NCBI GenBank assembly: GCA_964343805.1
Contig: CAYFLR010000043.1
Span: 1-51,654 of the forward strand
Direction: 5' to 3'
From: CAYFLR01 sp964343805
GTDB taxonomy: Bacteria > Bdellovibrionota_B > Oligoflexia > CAYFLR01
DNA: 51,654 bases
The position numbers and the translations under genes were made by a program. The notes under the pieces were generated by a model, which was not told where the DNA came from, did no database searches, and was given only the letters and a program-made list of their open reading frames with translations. The first letter of the stretch is position 1; each line of letters starts with the position of its first letter. Shown one piece after another: positions 8,313 through 16,959 of the stretch.

Positions 8313-9428
8313 TTAGCCCTCATCCTGCTCTATAGCAATATCTCCAGATACAGTTTGAATATTGAAAGTGGCCGCACCCTCTCCTTCTAACTGAATCTCT
8401 TTAAAGCCGTCCTGGTTGGAATTAATAATATTATTGCCTTCAAAATCCCAACTCCCCGAGCGCGATTTAAAAAAGAGTTTCCCTTGTGAGTTAGCAAGAC
8501 TTATGTTGATGTCACCCGAGGTACTTTGAAAAGAGTGATCACCTTCTTTTACACCATTAAGTTCCACTTCTATATCTCCGCTCATAGTTCGCACTTGATG
8601 AACACCTGTAAGTTGAGAGATTTCAATATCTCCGGACTTAGTGCTTCCAGCAAGAGAGCCGGTAGAATCTTGAACTTCTATCGATCCACTTAGAGAGTGA
8701 ATTTTCATCTCACCAGCCGACTCCATCACTTCCAGATCACCACTGGAAGAAGAAAATTCAAAATCAAAGGAACAACTGACTATTTCACAGTCTCCACTCT
8801 TGGTTTGCAACTGAACCCAATTCTTACTTTGACAATGCATTATTTCTATATCAGCAGAGGTGACCTGGATTCCCCTCAAATCATCTAGTTCAACCAATTC
8901 AACTTGACCCGCAATGCTTTCCATCCAAAAAGGATTGCTCATACTATTCGCATTTACTTCGGCTGCACTCGACTTAAGAAATAGATTAATCCCTGCAGGG
9001 ATCTCTAGATAAAGCTCCAATCCTCTCCCCTTTTTCTTCATAAACTGAGGAGTTTTATTAGGGTATTCCAGCACCAACTTTAAAGAGTCATCTTCCATAA
9101 TTTGATTTAGGTACCACTTATCAAGAGCCTCCTCCTCATTACTTGAACAAGTATAATGTAAGAATTCATCTTGGGATTGCACCACCTCAATAAATCCAAA
9201 AGGAATCTCAATGAATAAATTCGTGAAGTGAGAGACCGGAATTTGACCTTGATTATCAGGTCTTTTAAAAGACTTTGACTTTTCCTCTTTTACCGGCAGA
9301 GGAACTAATGAGTCCACACTCTCAATCTGTATAGATGGTTCGGAATTCATATTTTCAATCAACTGTTTGGCCTGTTTGGGGTCTAAATTACCATTTTGGA
9401 CTTGCTGCAATATTTCTTGAAGATCCAT
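8313..9428 (-). CDS. DUF4097-type repetitive beta-helix protein
   Basis: 371 residues. An N-terminal helical stretch of about 35 residues (LQEILQQVQNGNLDPKQAKQ) resembles the short SHOCT-like segments found ahead of DUF4097. From about residue 150 there are regularly spaced SGDIEI/SGDLEV/SGDINI repeats, the signature of the DUF4097 (putative adhesin) beta-helix. No signal peptide is present, so it is probably cytoplasmic or membrane-associated rather than a surface adhesin. Start supported by AAGGAAAATAA ahead of the ATG. It lies 27 bases after the DUF2089 gene; this pairing is known from other bacteria and suggests a regulator with its partner. Confidence 0.85.
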   Translation of the reverse strand: MDLQEILQQVQNGNLDPKQAKQLIENMNSEPSIQIESVDSLVPLPVKEEKSKSFKRPDNQGQIPVSHFTNLFIEIPFGFIEVVQSQDEFLHYTCSSNEEEALDKWYLNQIMEDDSLKLVLEYPNKTPQFMKKKGRGLELYLEIPAGINLFLKSSAAEVNANSMSNPFWMESIAGQVELVELDDLRGIQVTSADIEIMHCQSKNWVQLQTKSGDCEIVSCSFDFEFSSSSGDLEVMESAGEMKIHSLSGSIEVQDSTGSLAGSTKSGDIEISQLTGVHQVRTMSGDIEVELNGVKEGDHSFQSTSGDINISLANSQGKLFFKSRSGSWDFEGNNIINSNQDGFKEIQLEGEGAATFNIQTVSGDIAIEQDEG

Positions 9429-9455
9429 TTATTTTCCTTTTTTATTTTCCTGATT

Positions 9456-9836
9456 CTAATTTAAACTAGAAATGATCAATTCAGCTGAATGCTGATCTAT
9501 TTTACCTCTGGCTAATAATTGCAGGACTTTCTCTATCGGGTCCTCCGATTCAGATTCCTTTTTAGCTTTTCCCCTTTGCCCTTTCAGTGCCTTCACCACT
9601 TGAGCTATTTTCTGTTTTACGGTGGGATAAGAAATACCAATTTCTTTCCCGGTTAATTGGATATTGCCTTCACAGAGTAAAAAAGTTTTTACAAACTCCC
9701 ACTCTTCCGAACTCCATCTGGGAAACTCATCATATTTGATGTTTCCTTCCAAATGGATCCCACAGTGATGGCAACTCCATTTCTTGGCAGTTAAACGTTC
9801 TTTACAATAAGGACAATTAGGAATCGGCGTACTCAT
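9456..9836 (-). CDS. DUF2089-family zinc-ribbon/helix-turn-helix protein
   Basis: 126 residues. Two CxxC pairs (Cys8/Cys11 and Cys22/Cys25) form an N-terminal zinc ribbon. The middle, EWEFVKTFLLCEGNIQLTGK, then EIGISYPTVKQKIAQVVKAL, is a helix-turn-helix of the DUF2089 type. The tail (IEKVLQLLARGKIDQHSAEL) repeats the SHOCT-like helix seen at the start of the downstream DUF4097 protein, so the two may contact each other. DNA binding is inferred from the fold. No ribosome binding site precedes the ATG, and the promoter at 9844-9872 would start transcription at or next to it. Confidence 0.85.
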   Translation of the reverse strand: MSTPIPNCPYCKERLTAKKWSCHHCGIHLEGNIKYDEFPRWSSEEWEFVKTFLLCEGNIQLTGKEIGISYPTVKQKIAQVVKALKGQRGKAKKESESEDPIEKVLQLLARGKIDQHSAELIISSLN

Positions 9837-9843
9837 AAAGATA

Positions 9844-9872
9844 TAAATAAATTATTTTAAGTTTCATGTCAA
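9844..9872 (-). promoter_or_regulatory. Sigma-70 promoter of the DUF2089-DUF4097 pair, probably leaderless
   Basis: Read on the minus strand: TTGACA (9867-9872), exactly 17 bases, TATTTA (9844-9849). The expected start of transcription is about seven bases further, at 9836-9838, which coincides with the A of the ATG at 9836. No Shine-Dalgarno sequence lies between, in keeping with a leaderless mRNA. Confidence 0.6.
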
Positions 9873-10000
9873 TATTTATCAAATATTTTAATTTTATCCA
9901 CCCCTGAAACTCTACTTTCCTAATATAAACCCTAACTTAATCTACGCAAAAGATATATATTTCAATTGTCTTCATAAGGATTTTCACCTAGGATAAGGTC

Positions 10001-12453
10001 ATGTCTTCTCATTATGGCCATACTTTTTTTTACCACTTTGGCAGCCTCATCCTCAAGCATCGAGTGCTATTTCTTATCCTTTCTCTTTTAGGCACCCTTT
10101 TTTTCCTTGACCAAATTGTTAAAGACATTCGTATTGATACCAGTACCGGAGCCTTCTTAGCCAAAACTTCCAAAGCTCAAATCAATTTAGATCGATTTCG
10201 CAAAGAGTTTGGCAGAGATGATGCCTATATCATACTCGCCGAAGGAGAGGTTTTCACTCTCCCCTATTTAAAAAAATTGAAAGAGTTACAAAACTGGTTA
10301 GAAGATTTCGACCCTAAACTCCTTCCTGATCAGTACCAAGAAGAAACCCAGGACAGAACCCCACCCCCAGCAGATGGATTCGATGACTTTATAGATGATG
10401 ATGAAGAGGGATGGGGAAAAGAAAAAGGAGGGGCTCTGGTTGAAGAGATCCTATCCATTTTAAATGTGAGAAACACCACCTGGGAGAAAGGAGGGATTCT
10501 CGTTGAAGAATTTATTGATCCCCTCCCCACCACCGATCAATTACCAGAGTTAAAAAAAAGAGCCCTCTTAGAAAAAAACATAATGCCTCAAGTCTTGGGT
10601 CGGAATGCCCAAATTTCCTTGATGTTAGTTAGAACCGGAATGATGAGTGAAGAAAACTCCAATTTAGTTTTTAACCTCTTGGTAAAAGAGTGTGAAAACA
10701 GATCCACTCCATCATTCAAACTGAGTGTGGCAGGCATGGCAGGAATATCTGCCAACCTCACCCACTACCTATTATCCGATCTTTCTAAAATGTTGGTCAT
10801 CTCATTACTATTAATGATCACAACCCTCTTTGTCCTCTTTAGAAATCCCTTGGCAGTTATCTCTGCCACACTGGTAGTAGCTCAATCGGCTNNNNNNNNN
10901 NTCCCTTAACCCTGGTCAGTAACATCATACCTGCTTTTATTATCTGTGTTGGAATCGGAGATTCCGTCCATCTTCTCTCGGTTTTTAGAGATAATTTAAA
11001 ACTAGAAATGGAGCGTCATAAGGCTCTCTTATATGCCATAAGGGACACAGGGACTCCTATATTATTCACCTCCCTCACGACTATGGTGGGGTTGCTCAGT
11101 CTGAATGCCGCAGAATCAGACGCTATTGGAGAAATGGGGATTGCCGCCAGTGTGGGGATCAGCGTGGCCTTACTTTACTCTCTCAGCTTTCTTCCCATCA
11201 TGCTCAGTTTTAGTAAAACCAGTCTATTTGGTATTAAAGTAGATAAAAAAGAGGATGTTTTGGACAAAATAGTAAAATTTTGTACCCAGCTCTCTTCGGA
11301 GTCAACCTCCTCTCACAAGGGCCATAAAAAGCATTTCGTTCTCTTAGGAAGTTTTATCCTCACTATCATTGCGGTGATTGCCTTCTCTCAAATTCGAGTT
11401 TGGCACAATCCTCTTTCCTGGCTACCGGATGGAAATACTGTAAAACCGGCATTTGATAAAGTCGACAAACACACCGGGGGAACGGCCAATATCCAACTAC
11501 TCATTGAAACCTCACGCACAGGAGGAATTAAGAACAAAGACATTTTACATGCGATGGAAAAAACTAAAAAAGATGCCCTTAACTACCAAGAAGAGGGTCT
11601 TCCCAACCCTTTGGTGGGAAGTGTAACCAGTCTATTAGATGTAGTGAAAGAGACCAATCGTGCTCTTCATGAAGGCGATGAAAAATATTACTCCATCCCC
11701 GAAACAGACAGGGGCATTGCAGATGCCATTTTTTTGTTTGAAAATGCGGGGCAAAAACATGTAAAACGGCTAGCCTCAGGAGACCTAGCCAAAGCCCAAA
11801 TGACCTTACGTTTAAAATGGCTCGATGCCACGGGTTACGATCCCTTTTTAAAATATCTAAGTGAAAAAGTAAAAACCCACTTTAAAGGAATCGCGGAGAT
11901 CATGCCGACGGGTTCGGTTTACACACTGGTAAGTACTGTTTCCCACATTATTAGCGATATGATTAAAAGTTTTTCCATCGCATTTTTGGTGATTACCATT
12001 ATGATGATTGTAATTTTACGAGATATTAAACTGGGACTCATCGCCATGGTTCCCAATCTCATTCCTATTTTATTTATTGTGGGTCTCATGGGAGCAGTGG
12101 ACATCCCTATCGACATGGGAAACCTCCTTATAGCCTCCATTGCCATTGGCATCGCGGTGGATGATACCATTCATTACCTTCATCATTTTAAGGTTTTCTA
12201 TGATCAAACGGGAGATTTAGAAGAGTCTATTAAAAAGGTCATTAAGTATGCAGGAAGAGCCATTGTAAGTACGAGTTTTATACTCATTACCGGCTTTTTT
12301 GCCTATACAGGAGCCTCCATGCATAACATTGCTAATTTTGGTATGCTGGTGAGTTGCACTATACTTTTTGCTCTCTTAGTAGGGCTGGTGGTCACCCCAG
12401 CGCTCTTAAGAGTTCTTTACACTGAGCAAAAATCCCAAAGGAGTTTAAAATGA
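10001..12453 (+). CDS. RND-superfamily (MMPL-type) exporter, interrupted by an assembly gap
   Basis: Two frames, 10001-10891 and 10903-12453, are one gene split by ten N at 10892-10901. Reading resumes with PLTLVSNIIPAFIICVGIGD, a conserved part of transmembrane helix 4 of RND exporters. The true gap must be 2 modulo 3 bases long and probably encodes about a dozen residues. The protein has the duplicated RND plan: one helix, a periplasmic loop and five helices, twice. The second copy of the helix-4 motif is IAIGIAVDDTIHYLHHF. The class uses the proton gradient to move lipids or hydrophobic molecules. It leads an operon with a LolA-like protein (4-base overlap) and an outer-membrane barrel, so it is likely to supply envelope lipid or lipoprotein transport. 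Confidence 0.9.
10892..10901. other. Assembly gap inside the RND exporter gene
   Basis: Ten N, a placeholder length. The coding frame before and after differs by one, so the real gap is not ten bases: it must be 2 modulo 3 to keep the exporter intact. Confidence 0.95.
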
Positions 12454-13259
12454 TCAATAATGTTTTGCTTCTATTACTATTTTTTTTCCCTCTCACCCCT
12501 CTACTTGGACTCTCTTCCTCAGAATCAGATCCCCGTATTATAATGGATACGGTGGAAAATAGAGACCAAGGAGACCAGGTTAAATCTTTGATGATCATGC
12601 GCATTTTCGATGCCCAAAACCGTGAGCGAACTCGTCATGTGACCAGCTGGAGTAAGGACTTTGCGGAAGGGAAAAAGAGATTAATGATTTTTTCTTCACC
12701 AGCTGATGTTAAAAATACAGGTCTTTTAACCATTGATTACAATCAAAAGGGTAAATCTGATGACCAATGGCTCTATCTTCCTAGTTTAAGAAAATCCACC
12801 CGCATATCCAGCAGTGATAAATCCGGCTCTTTTATGGGATCGGATCTCACCTACAGTGATATGTCCACCAAGGATCTCAGCCAGTATAAATACACCCTCT
12901 TAAAACCCTCTGTTAAGGTAAAGGGAGAAGAATGTTGGCTTATTGAGTCGCGTCCGATCACCGGTCAAGCCAAAGAAGAGACTGGCTATCTCAAAAGTAA
13001 ATTATGGATTAGCAAAGAAAGGCATCTGCCGTTGCAAATCAAATCATGGATTCTTGAAGGAAAGAAACTAAAATACATCAAATTTGATCAGATTAAAAAA
13101 GTAAATAATCTTTGGATTGCTCATAAAATTTTAGTAAAAACCACTTCCCAAAAGAAAGTTCTCTCCTCAACGATCATCGAATATCAATCTTATGAAATAG
13201 GACATAAGGAAGTTATTGATGAATTATTCACCCATCGCCGTCTGGCTAAAGGATTGTAG
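12450..13259 (+). CDS. Periplasmic outer-membrane-lipoprotein-sorting (LolA-like) protein
   Basis: 269 residues with an N-terminal signal peptide (MINNVLLLLLFFFPLTPLLG). The segment WLYLPSLRKSTRISSSDKSG, followed by SFMGSDLTYSDMSTKDL, is characteristic of the LolA-like family named outer membrane lipoprotein-sorting protein, whose half-barrel carries acyl chains across the periplasm. The ATG overlaps the exporter stop as ATGA, so translation is probably coupled. Such proteins are commonly encoded beside MMPL/RND exporters. Here it would pass cargo from the inner-membrane exporter to the barrel protein encoded three bases downstream. The cargo is not known. Confidence 0.88.
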   Translation: MINNVLLLLLFFFPLTPLLGLSSSESDPRIIMDTVENRDQGDQVKSLMIMRIFDAQNRERTRHVTSWSKDFAEGKKRLMIFSSPADVKNTGLLTIDYNQKGKSDDQWLYLPSLRKSTRISSSDKSGSFMGSDLTYSDMSTKDLSQYKYTLLKPSVKVKGEECWLIESRPITGQAKEETGYLKSKLWISKERHLPLQIKSWILEGKKLKYIKFDQIKKVNNLWIAHKILVKTTSQKKVLSSTIIEYQSYEIGHKEVIDELFTHRRLAKGL

Positions 13260-13262
13260 TTT

Positions 13263-14662
13263 ATGAGGCGAGAAAAGTTTTTCATCTACTGGCTTATCTT
13301 TCTCTTTCCACTTTGCCTTTTGGCAAACTGGGAAGAGGATGAAGAAGATGAATTTCTGTCCATGGAAGAAACAGTTGAGGAGCCCGCCACCAAAAGCCTC
13401 CTACCCTCCTATGCTCAACTTAGGTATCGCCTGCAAAATGCCGTATGGCTCCAAAGACTGAAGAATTATCCTCTTGCCAAATCTCGCCATAATGTGGATT
13501 TTGGACTTCATCTTAAAAAAGAAAATCACCTCCTCCATCTCGATTTACACAGTGAGTTTGACACGATCTATCTTCATCATAAAGATCGCTTTTTTAATTC
13601 TACTATTGATACCTATCAAACAGATTATCATCTCAGAGAAGCTTATATTACCTCCTCCTGGCAAAAATTAGACTTAACTATTGGCAGACAGGTTTTGAGT
13701 ACAGGTGCCATGAACATGAGCGGATTATTAGATTTAACCAACCCCCTGGATCTCAGAATCCCAGCCGATACCGAAATATCAGATTTGAAGATGGGGATCC
13801 TAGCCAGCCGTCTCTCTATTTTTATTAATTCCTTCACCTTTGATCTCATTACCATTCATGAAAGAGGTCACCATTTAACCCCTGCCCCTCGAGGGGAATT
13901 TGGTTATTGGCGAAATGAAATAGAGAGCAACCCTCAATTGCAACAGATCTTAAAGGATAGTGATATTAAGATCGAGCATCTTCCCGATGACAATTCTTGG
14001 TGGCATGGATTCATGGCCAAACTCATGATGAATTCCTCTCCCTTTGATCTCGGGGTTTATTTAGGAAGACTGCGAGACTACCAGGGAGTCAATCAACCCT
14101 TTCTTTCCATGGACCTTATGAAAGCAGGTGATATTACTTTTCCCATAGAGCATCCATTTTATAACTTTGCGGGTCTTTCATTGCAAACCACCCAGGGTAA
14201 ATTTCTTCTATTGGGTGAATTAATCTATATGCAGGACTTTCCTGTACTCACTCCTCCCAAAAGAAACCGTTATCTTTTTGACAATGACAAGGATCATTTT
14301 GTAAAAGTGCTGCTGGCATTAGATATTCTGGCCCCAACCATCGAGTCTTTTCTATAGAGATAAAAAAAGCTTGGTCACTGCTAGATACAAAAACACTTCT
14401 TAAAAGATCGGATGGCGATCTCTTCCTCTCTTATGAAGAACAGTTTTTGCAAAATAGGTATTCATTTCGAACGATGCTCGCCTGGCTAGGAATAAGGAAT
14501 TTTAAAGGCAAGACACTCCGAAGCGAGTTAGGCTATCAATTCAACGACCAAACACTATTTACTTTGGGCTTTCTGGGCTTCTGGCCGGGAGATGGGAAAG
14601 GGCCCCTCCAAGGATTAGATAATCACCACACCCTTAAATTCAACCTCAGATATGACCTCTAG
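13263..14662 (+). CDS. Outer-membrane beta-barrel protein with a frameshift
   Basis: The signal peptide (MRREKFFIYWLIFLFPLCLLA) precedes an acidic stretch and a long series of alternating beta strands (VDFGLHLKKENHLLHLDLHS, LTIGRQVLSTGAM), resembling DUF1302/porin-type barrels. The main frame stops at 14355-14357. The barrel continues in another frame from about 14351 to 14662 and ends with the strand LKFNLRYDL. Adding one T to the TTTT run at 14348-14351 joins the two frames as ESFSIEIKKAW and gives 466 residues. So this is either a homopolymer error or a recent one-base deletion. Third gene of the exporter operon and its probable outer-membrane component. Confidence 0.75.
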
Positions 14663-14709
14663 AGTAACTAGCTGTTATCAAATCTATTTTATTATTTATA
14701 AAATATTTT

Positions 14710-14738
14710 TTGACATTTTACCAAATTTACTCTATAAT
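14710..14738 (+). promoter_or_regulatory. Perfect consensus sigma-70 promoter
   Basis: TTGACA (14710-14715), a 17-base spacer and TATAAT (14733-14738): both hexamers match the housekeeping consensus exactly. Transcription should start near 14745, immediately before the hairpin at 14746-14768, and serve the lipoprotein gene at 14807. Confidence 0.85.
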
Positions 14739-14745
14739 TCATTTC

Positions 14746-14768
14746 GCACACCCACAGGAAGTGTGTGC
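14746..14768 (+). promoter_or_regulatory. Hairpin at the 5' end of the lipoprotein leader
   Basis: GCACAC, 11 bases, GTGTGC form a 6-bp stem right at the predicted transcript start. It may protect the 5' end of the mRNA or be an operator just after the start site. It also contains a decoy AGGAAG/GTG start; the real ribosome binding site is further down. Confidence 0.45.
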
Positions 14769-14806
14769 ATCAACTAAAAACAACATTTAAAACAGGGAGT
14801 TCAAAT

Positions 14807-15601
14807 ATGTTGCCATCAATCCTTAGACAACTTGTTTCTATCATACTTATTTCCATATTAGCAGTCCCCCTCTCCTGTGGAAGTTCACCAAAGAACTCCA
14901 GTAGAATAACTTCAAGTACAGAACCCGCTGTTTCTCTTGATCAATCCATAAGTAATGCGCAAATAGCTCTCGCTGACCTATTTAAAAAACAAACAGAACT
15001 CTCTCTTCTCTCTAAAGATCAAACCCCACTCAGTTTTTCCCAGTTTTCGGAGTTAGATCCCGATGAATTTTACCTTTCACGCAAAGTAGCTGTAGGGAAT
15101 AGCGAGTATATGGCCACCTATCATTTCAAACGCTCCCACTCAAAAAACTCAAGTGAAATCAAATATTTTATCGCCATTTACTTAGGCGAGAGCAAAAAGA
15201 TCGCCTTGGGTCGAACTCGCTTAACCATCGATTCCCAAGCAGAACCAGAACTCACTCGCCTCCTTATAGAACGTAAATTACAGCTTTTAGCTGAAGAGAT
15301 AAGGCTGAACTCCTTTTATCACCTCCAAGAAAGTGGCAGTTTTAAGAACTGGTTAGGAATGAGCGAATCGGAAAAAGATGAATTCTTAGCTCAAGTGGTC
15401 CTAGCTACCCCCTCGGTAATATTTCTAGGAGTCTCCGCCGCCACCTTCATCCACTATTGCTACTTCGCTAAAAAGCGCACGGTAACCGGGTTTGTGCTCA
15501 GAACCTTAGGAGTGGCAGCCCTTCTTTTTGTAACTTTTGCCTCAACCTTCTATTTAAGTTTTGTGGCCTGTGCTATGGCTGGCAGCAGCGCCTGTAAATA
15601 A
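14807..15601 (+). CDS. Lipoprotein with C-terminal membrane helices, unknown function
   Basis: 264 residues from the ATG at 14807, preceded by GGGAG seven bases upstream; an alternative GTG at 14765 would push the signal peptide inside the protein. Lipobox LAVPLSC. The middle (about residues 40-200) is a mixed, partly helical domain (MATYHFKRS, KYFIAIYLGESKKIALGRTR). Two hydrophobic segments follow near the end (VILATPSVIFLGVSAATF-like and LGVAALLFVTFASTFYLSFV). A lipid anchor plus membrane helices is unusual. Strongly expressed if the consensus promoter at 14710 is active. A terminator follows the stop, so it is a single-gene unit. Function unknown. Confidence 0.7.
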   Translation: MLPSILRQLVSIILISILAVPLSCGSSPKNSSRITSSTEPAVSLDQSISNAQIALADLFKKQTELSLLSKDQTPLSFSQFSELDPDEFYLSRKVAVGNSEYMATYHFKRSHSKNSSEIKYFIAIYLGESKKIALGRTRLTIDSQAEPELTRLLIERKLQLLAEEIRLNSFYHLQESGSFKNWLGMSESEKDEFLAQVVLATPSVIFLGVSAATFIHYCYFAKKRTVTGFVLRTLGVAALLFVTFASTFYLSFVACAMAGSSACK

Positions 15602-15611
15602 GATCTCATCT

Positions 15612-15635
15612 TGGGAGTGGCCTCACTCCCATTTT
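15612..15635 (+). terminator. Intrinsic terminator
   Basis: TGGGAGTG, loop GCCT, CACTCCCA (perfect 8-bp, GC-rich stem) followed by TTTT, 11 bases after the TAA of the upstream lipoprotein gene. Confidence 0.88.
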
Positions 15636-15736
15636 AACCTCAACAAATACAATCACTTAATTAAAATCATAAATATATATTAATTTTTTTTATAAAATCT
15701 ATTTGTTTTTTTTATAATATATGATATTAACCCGCT

Positions 15737-15766
15737 TATCTGTGAATTAACAGATACCTATATAAT
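15737..15766 (+). promoter_or_regulatory. Promoter with a palindromic operator over the -35 region
   Basis: TATAAT at 15761-15766 is a perfect -10 box. The -35 position is covered by TATCTGT, GAATTA, ACAGATA (15737-15756), a perfect 7-bp inverted repeat, and no good -35 hexamer exists. This layout is typical of a promoter that needs an activator or is blocked by a dimeric repressor. Confidence 0.55.
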
Positions 15767-15791
15767 AGAATCAAAACAGAAGGAGATGGGA

Positions 15792-16301
15792 ATGAGATTT
15801 TTATTATTTTTATTAGCGGGAACTTTTCTAATGTCTAGCAACCTAATGGCCCGTGCAGACCGCAGCTGCCTCTATGAGCGTTACGAAGATGAACTCACCC
15901 TAATGGAAGAAGAAGATAGCAAAAGATCTATCCGAAGAAAACTTATGCGTTTAGCAAAAGTCAGAGCTCCTTATAAAGGATTAAAATACTCATTAACCAA
16001 AGATGGATTATTAATTTTTAACAACACCGGTGATGACGATCCTCATCATGGTCTTATGTTAGGAAGCTGTGAAGGTGATGGAGCTGGATTTGCTCGTATT
16101 TGGCTCAGCCGTGATAAAAAGCGTATCCTTCGAATCTACCTTGACCGCTACAGCTTAGCTGAGTGCTCAAGAAAAGAAACTGTCAAAAAAGTTAAAAAGA
16201 TTCTCAAAGAAGCCTTAGAAGATGATGATGGACTTGATGATAACGAAGATGAAGATGATATTTTTGTTCTCGATCCTAAAATCAAACATCCTGATTGTTA
16301 A
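15792..16301 (+). CDS. Small secreted protein with an acidic tail
   Basis: 169 residues from the ATG at 15792, six bases after AGGAG; the ATG at 15786 abuts the ribosome binding site and is too close. A signal peptide (MRFLLFLLAGTFLMSSNLMA) is followed by a basic, helical section (RSIRRKLMRLAKVRAPYKGL) and a strand-rich middle. Near the C-terminus lies an acidic cluster (DDDGLDDNEDEDDIF), which could bind calcium or another cation. Four cysteines remain in the mature part. No family recognised. Confidence 0.65.
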   Translation: MRFLLFLLAGTFLMSSNLMARADRSCLYERYEDELTLMEEEDSKRSIRRKLMRLAKVRAPYKGLKYSLTKDGLLIFNNTGDDDPHHGLMLGSCEGDGAGFARIWLSRDKKRILRIYLDRYSLAECSRKETVKKVKKILKEALEDDDGLDDNEDEDDIFVLDPKIKHPDC

Positions 16302-16311
16302 TTAAATTAGA

Positions 16312-16465
16312 GTTCATCCGGAAACGGATGAACATTGAGCGAGGTTCAGAATGAACCCGCGGGTTAAGCGGGCCAGCCGCCCGTTGTACATATTCTAGTC
16401 TCGAAATTGTACTGTATCCAAACGGAAACTAATTAATTTTATATAAGCTGTTCAAGGAAGAACAG
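16312..16465 (+). ncRNA. Structured intergenic element with four hairpins, candidate RNA
   Basis: Within 154 bases: GTTCATCCG-GAAA-CGGATGAAC (16312-16333, 9 bp with a GNRA loop), GGTTCA-GAA-TGAACC (16343-16357), a GC-rich part that can fold as CCCGC/GCGGG (16356-16372) or AGCGGGC/GCCCGTT (16367-16385), and CTGTTC-AAGGAA-GAACAG (16448-16465). The two GC-rich folds exclude each other. The first stem is a plausible terminator for the upstream gene but has no T-tract. The rest could be a small RNA, a cis-acting leader of the gene at 16489, or a dispersed repeat. Confidence 0.4.
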
Positions 16466-16488
16466 TGTAACCTCTCTTGGAGATTTAA

Positions 16489-16956
16489 ATGAAAGAGATA
16501 AAGATTCTCGTTCTTCTTATCCTCACAGGAATACTCTTTTCCCCCTTGGTCCATGCTAATTTACTCCATAACCGCTCTATTCAAATTCAATCAGAAGGAC
16601 AGAATCGAGAGTTTCAGATCTCATTCCAAGTAGATACGGAAGGATCCATTCACAATTTAAATATCAATACTCTCAGCTTTATCACAGACTTTATTGGCGA
16701 TCGATCCACAGCCATCTTTGAACTGGGTTTTTACCAAAAAATTCCAGCTGACCTCTTTATTGGGACATGTACAAAGCTAAATGGCACCCAGTTTTGCCTA
16801 ATAAAAATTGAATTCACCGATGAAGAAGCAACAACTCTATTTATTCAATTCTCAATGATCTACTTTAAAGATAATAAATTGACCACTCACGGGAGTATCT
16901 TTGAAACTCATAATGACCAAGGTATGCCGACTTTCCAAAATACCTACGTTTTTTAA
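16489..16956 (+). CDS. Secreted protein of unknown function
   Basis: 155 residues with a signal peptide (MKEIKILVLLILTGILFSPL, then VHA). The mature part is mostly beta (IQIQSEGQNREFQISFQV) with one cysteine pair (FIGTCTKLNGTQFCLIKI). The ribosome binding site is TTGGAG. The stop is TAA and the radical SAM gene begins three bases later in the same frame, so this is a useful proof that TAA terminates here. No family recognised. Confidence 0.65.
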   Translation: MKEIKILVLLILTGILFSPLVHANLLHNRSIQIQSEGQNREFQISFQVDTEGSIHNLNINTLSFITDFIGDRSTAIFELGFYQKIPADLFIGTCTKLNGTQFCLIKIEFTDEEATTLFIQFSMIYFKDNKLTTHGSIFETHNDQGMPTFQNTYVF

Positions 16957-16959
16957 ACC

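Noticed and set aside
16792..16808. TGGCAC...TTTGCC resembling a sigma-54 promoter
   Set aside because: The spacing between the two elements is one base too long and the site lies inside a coding region.
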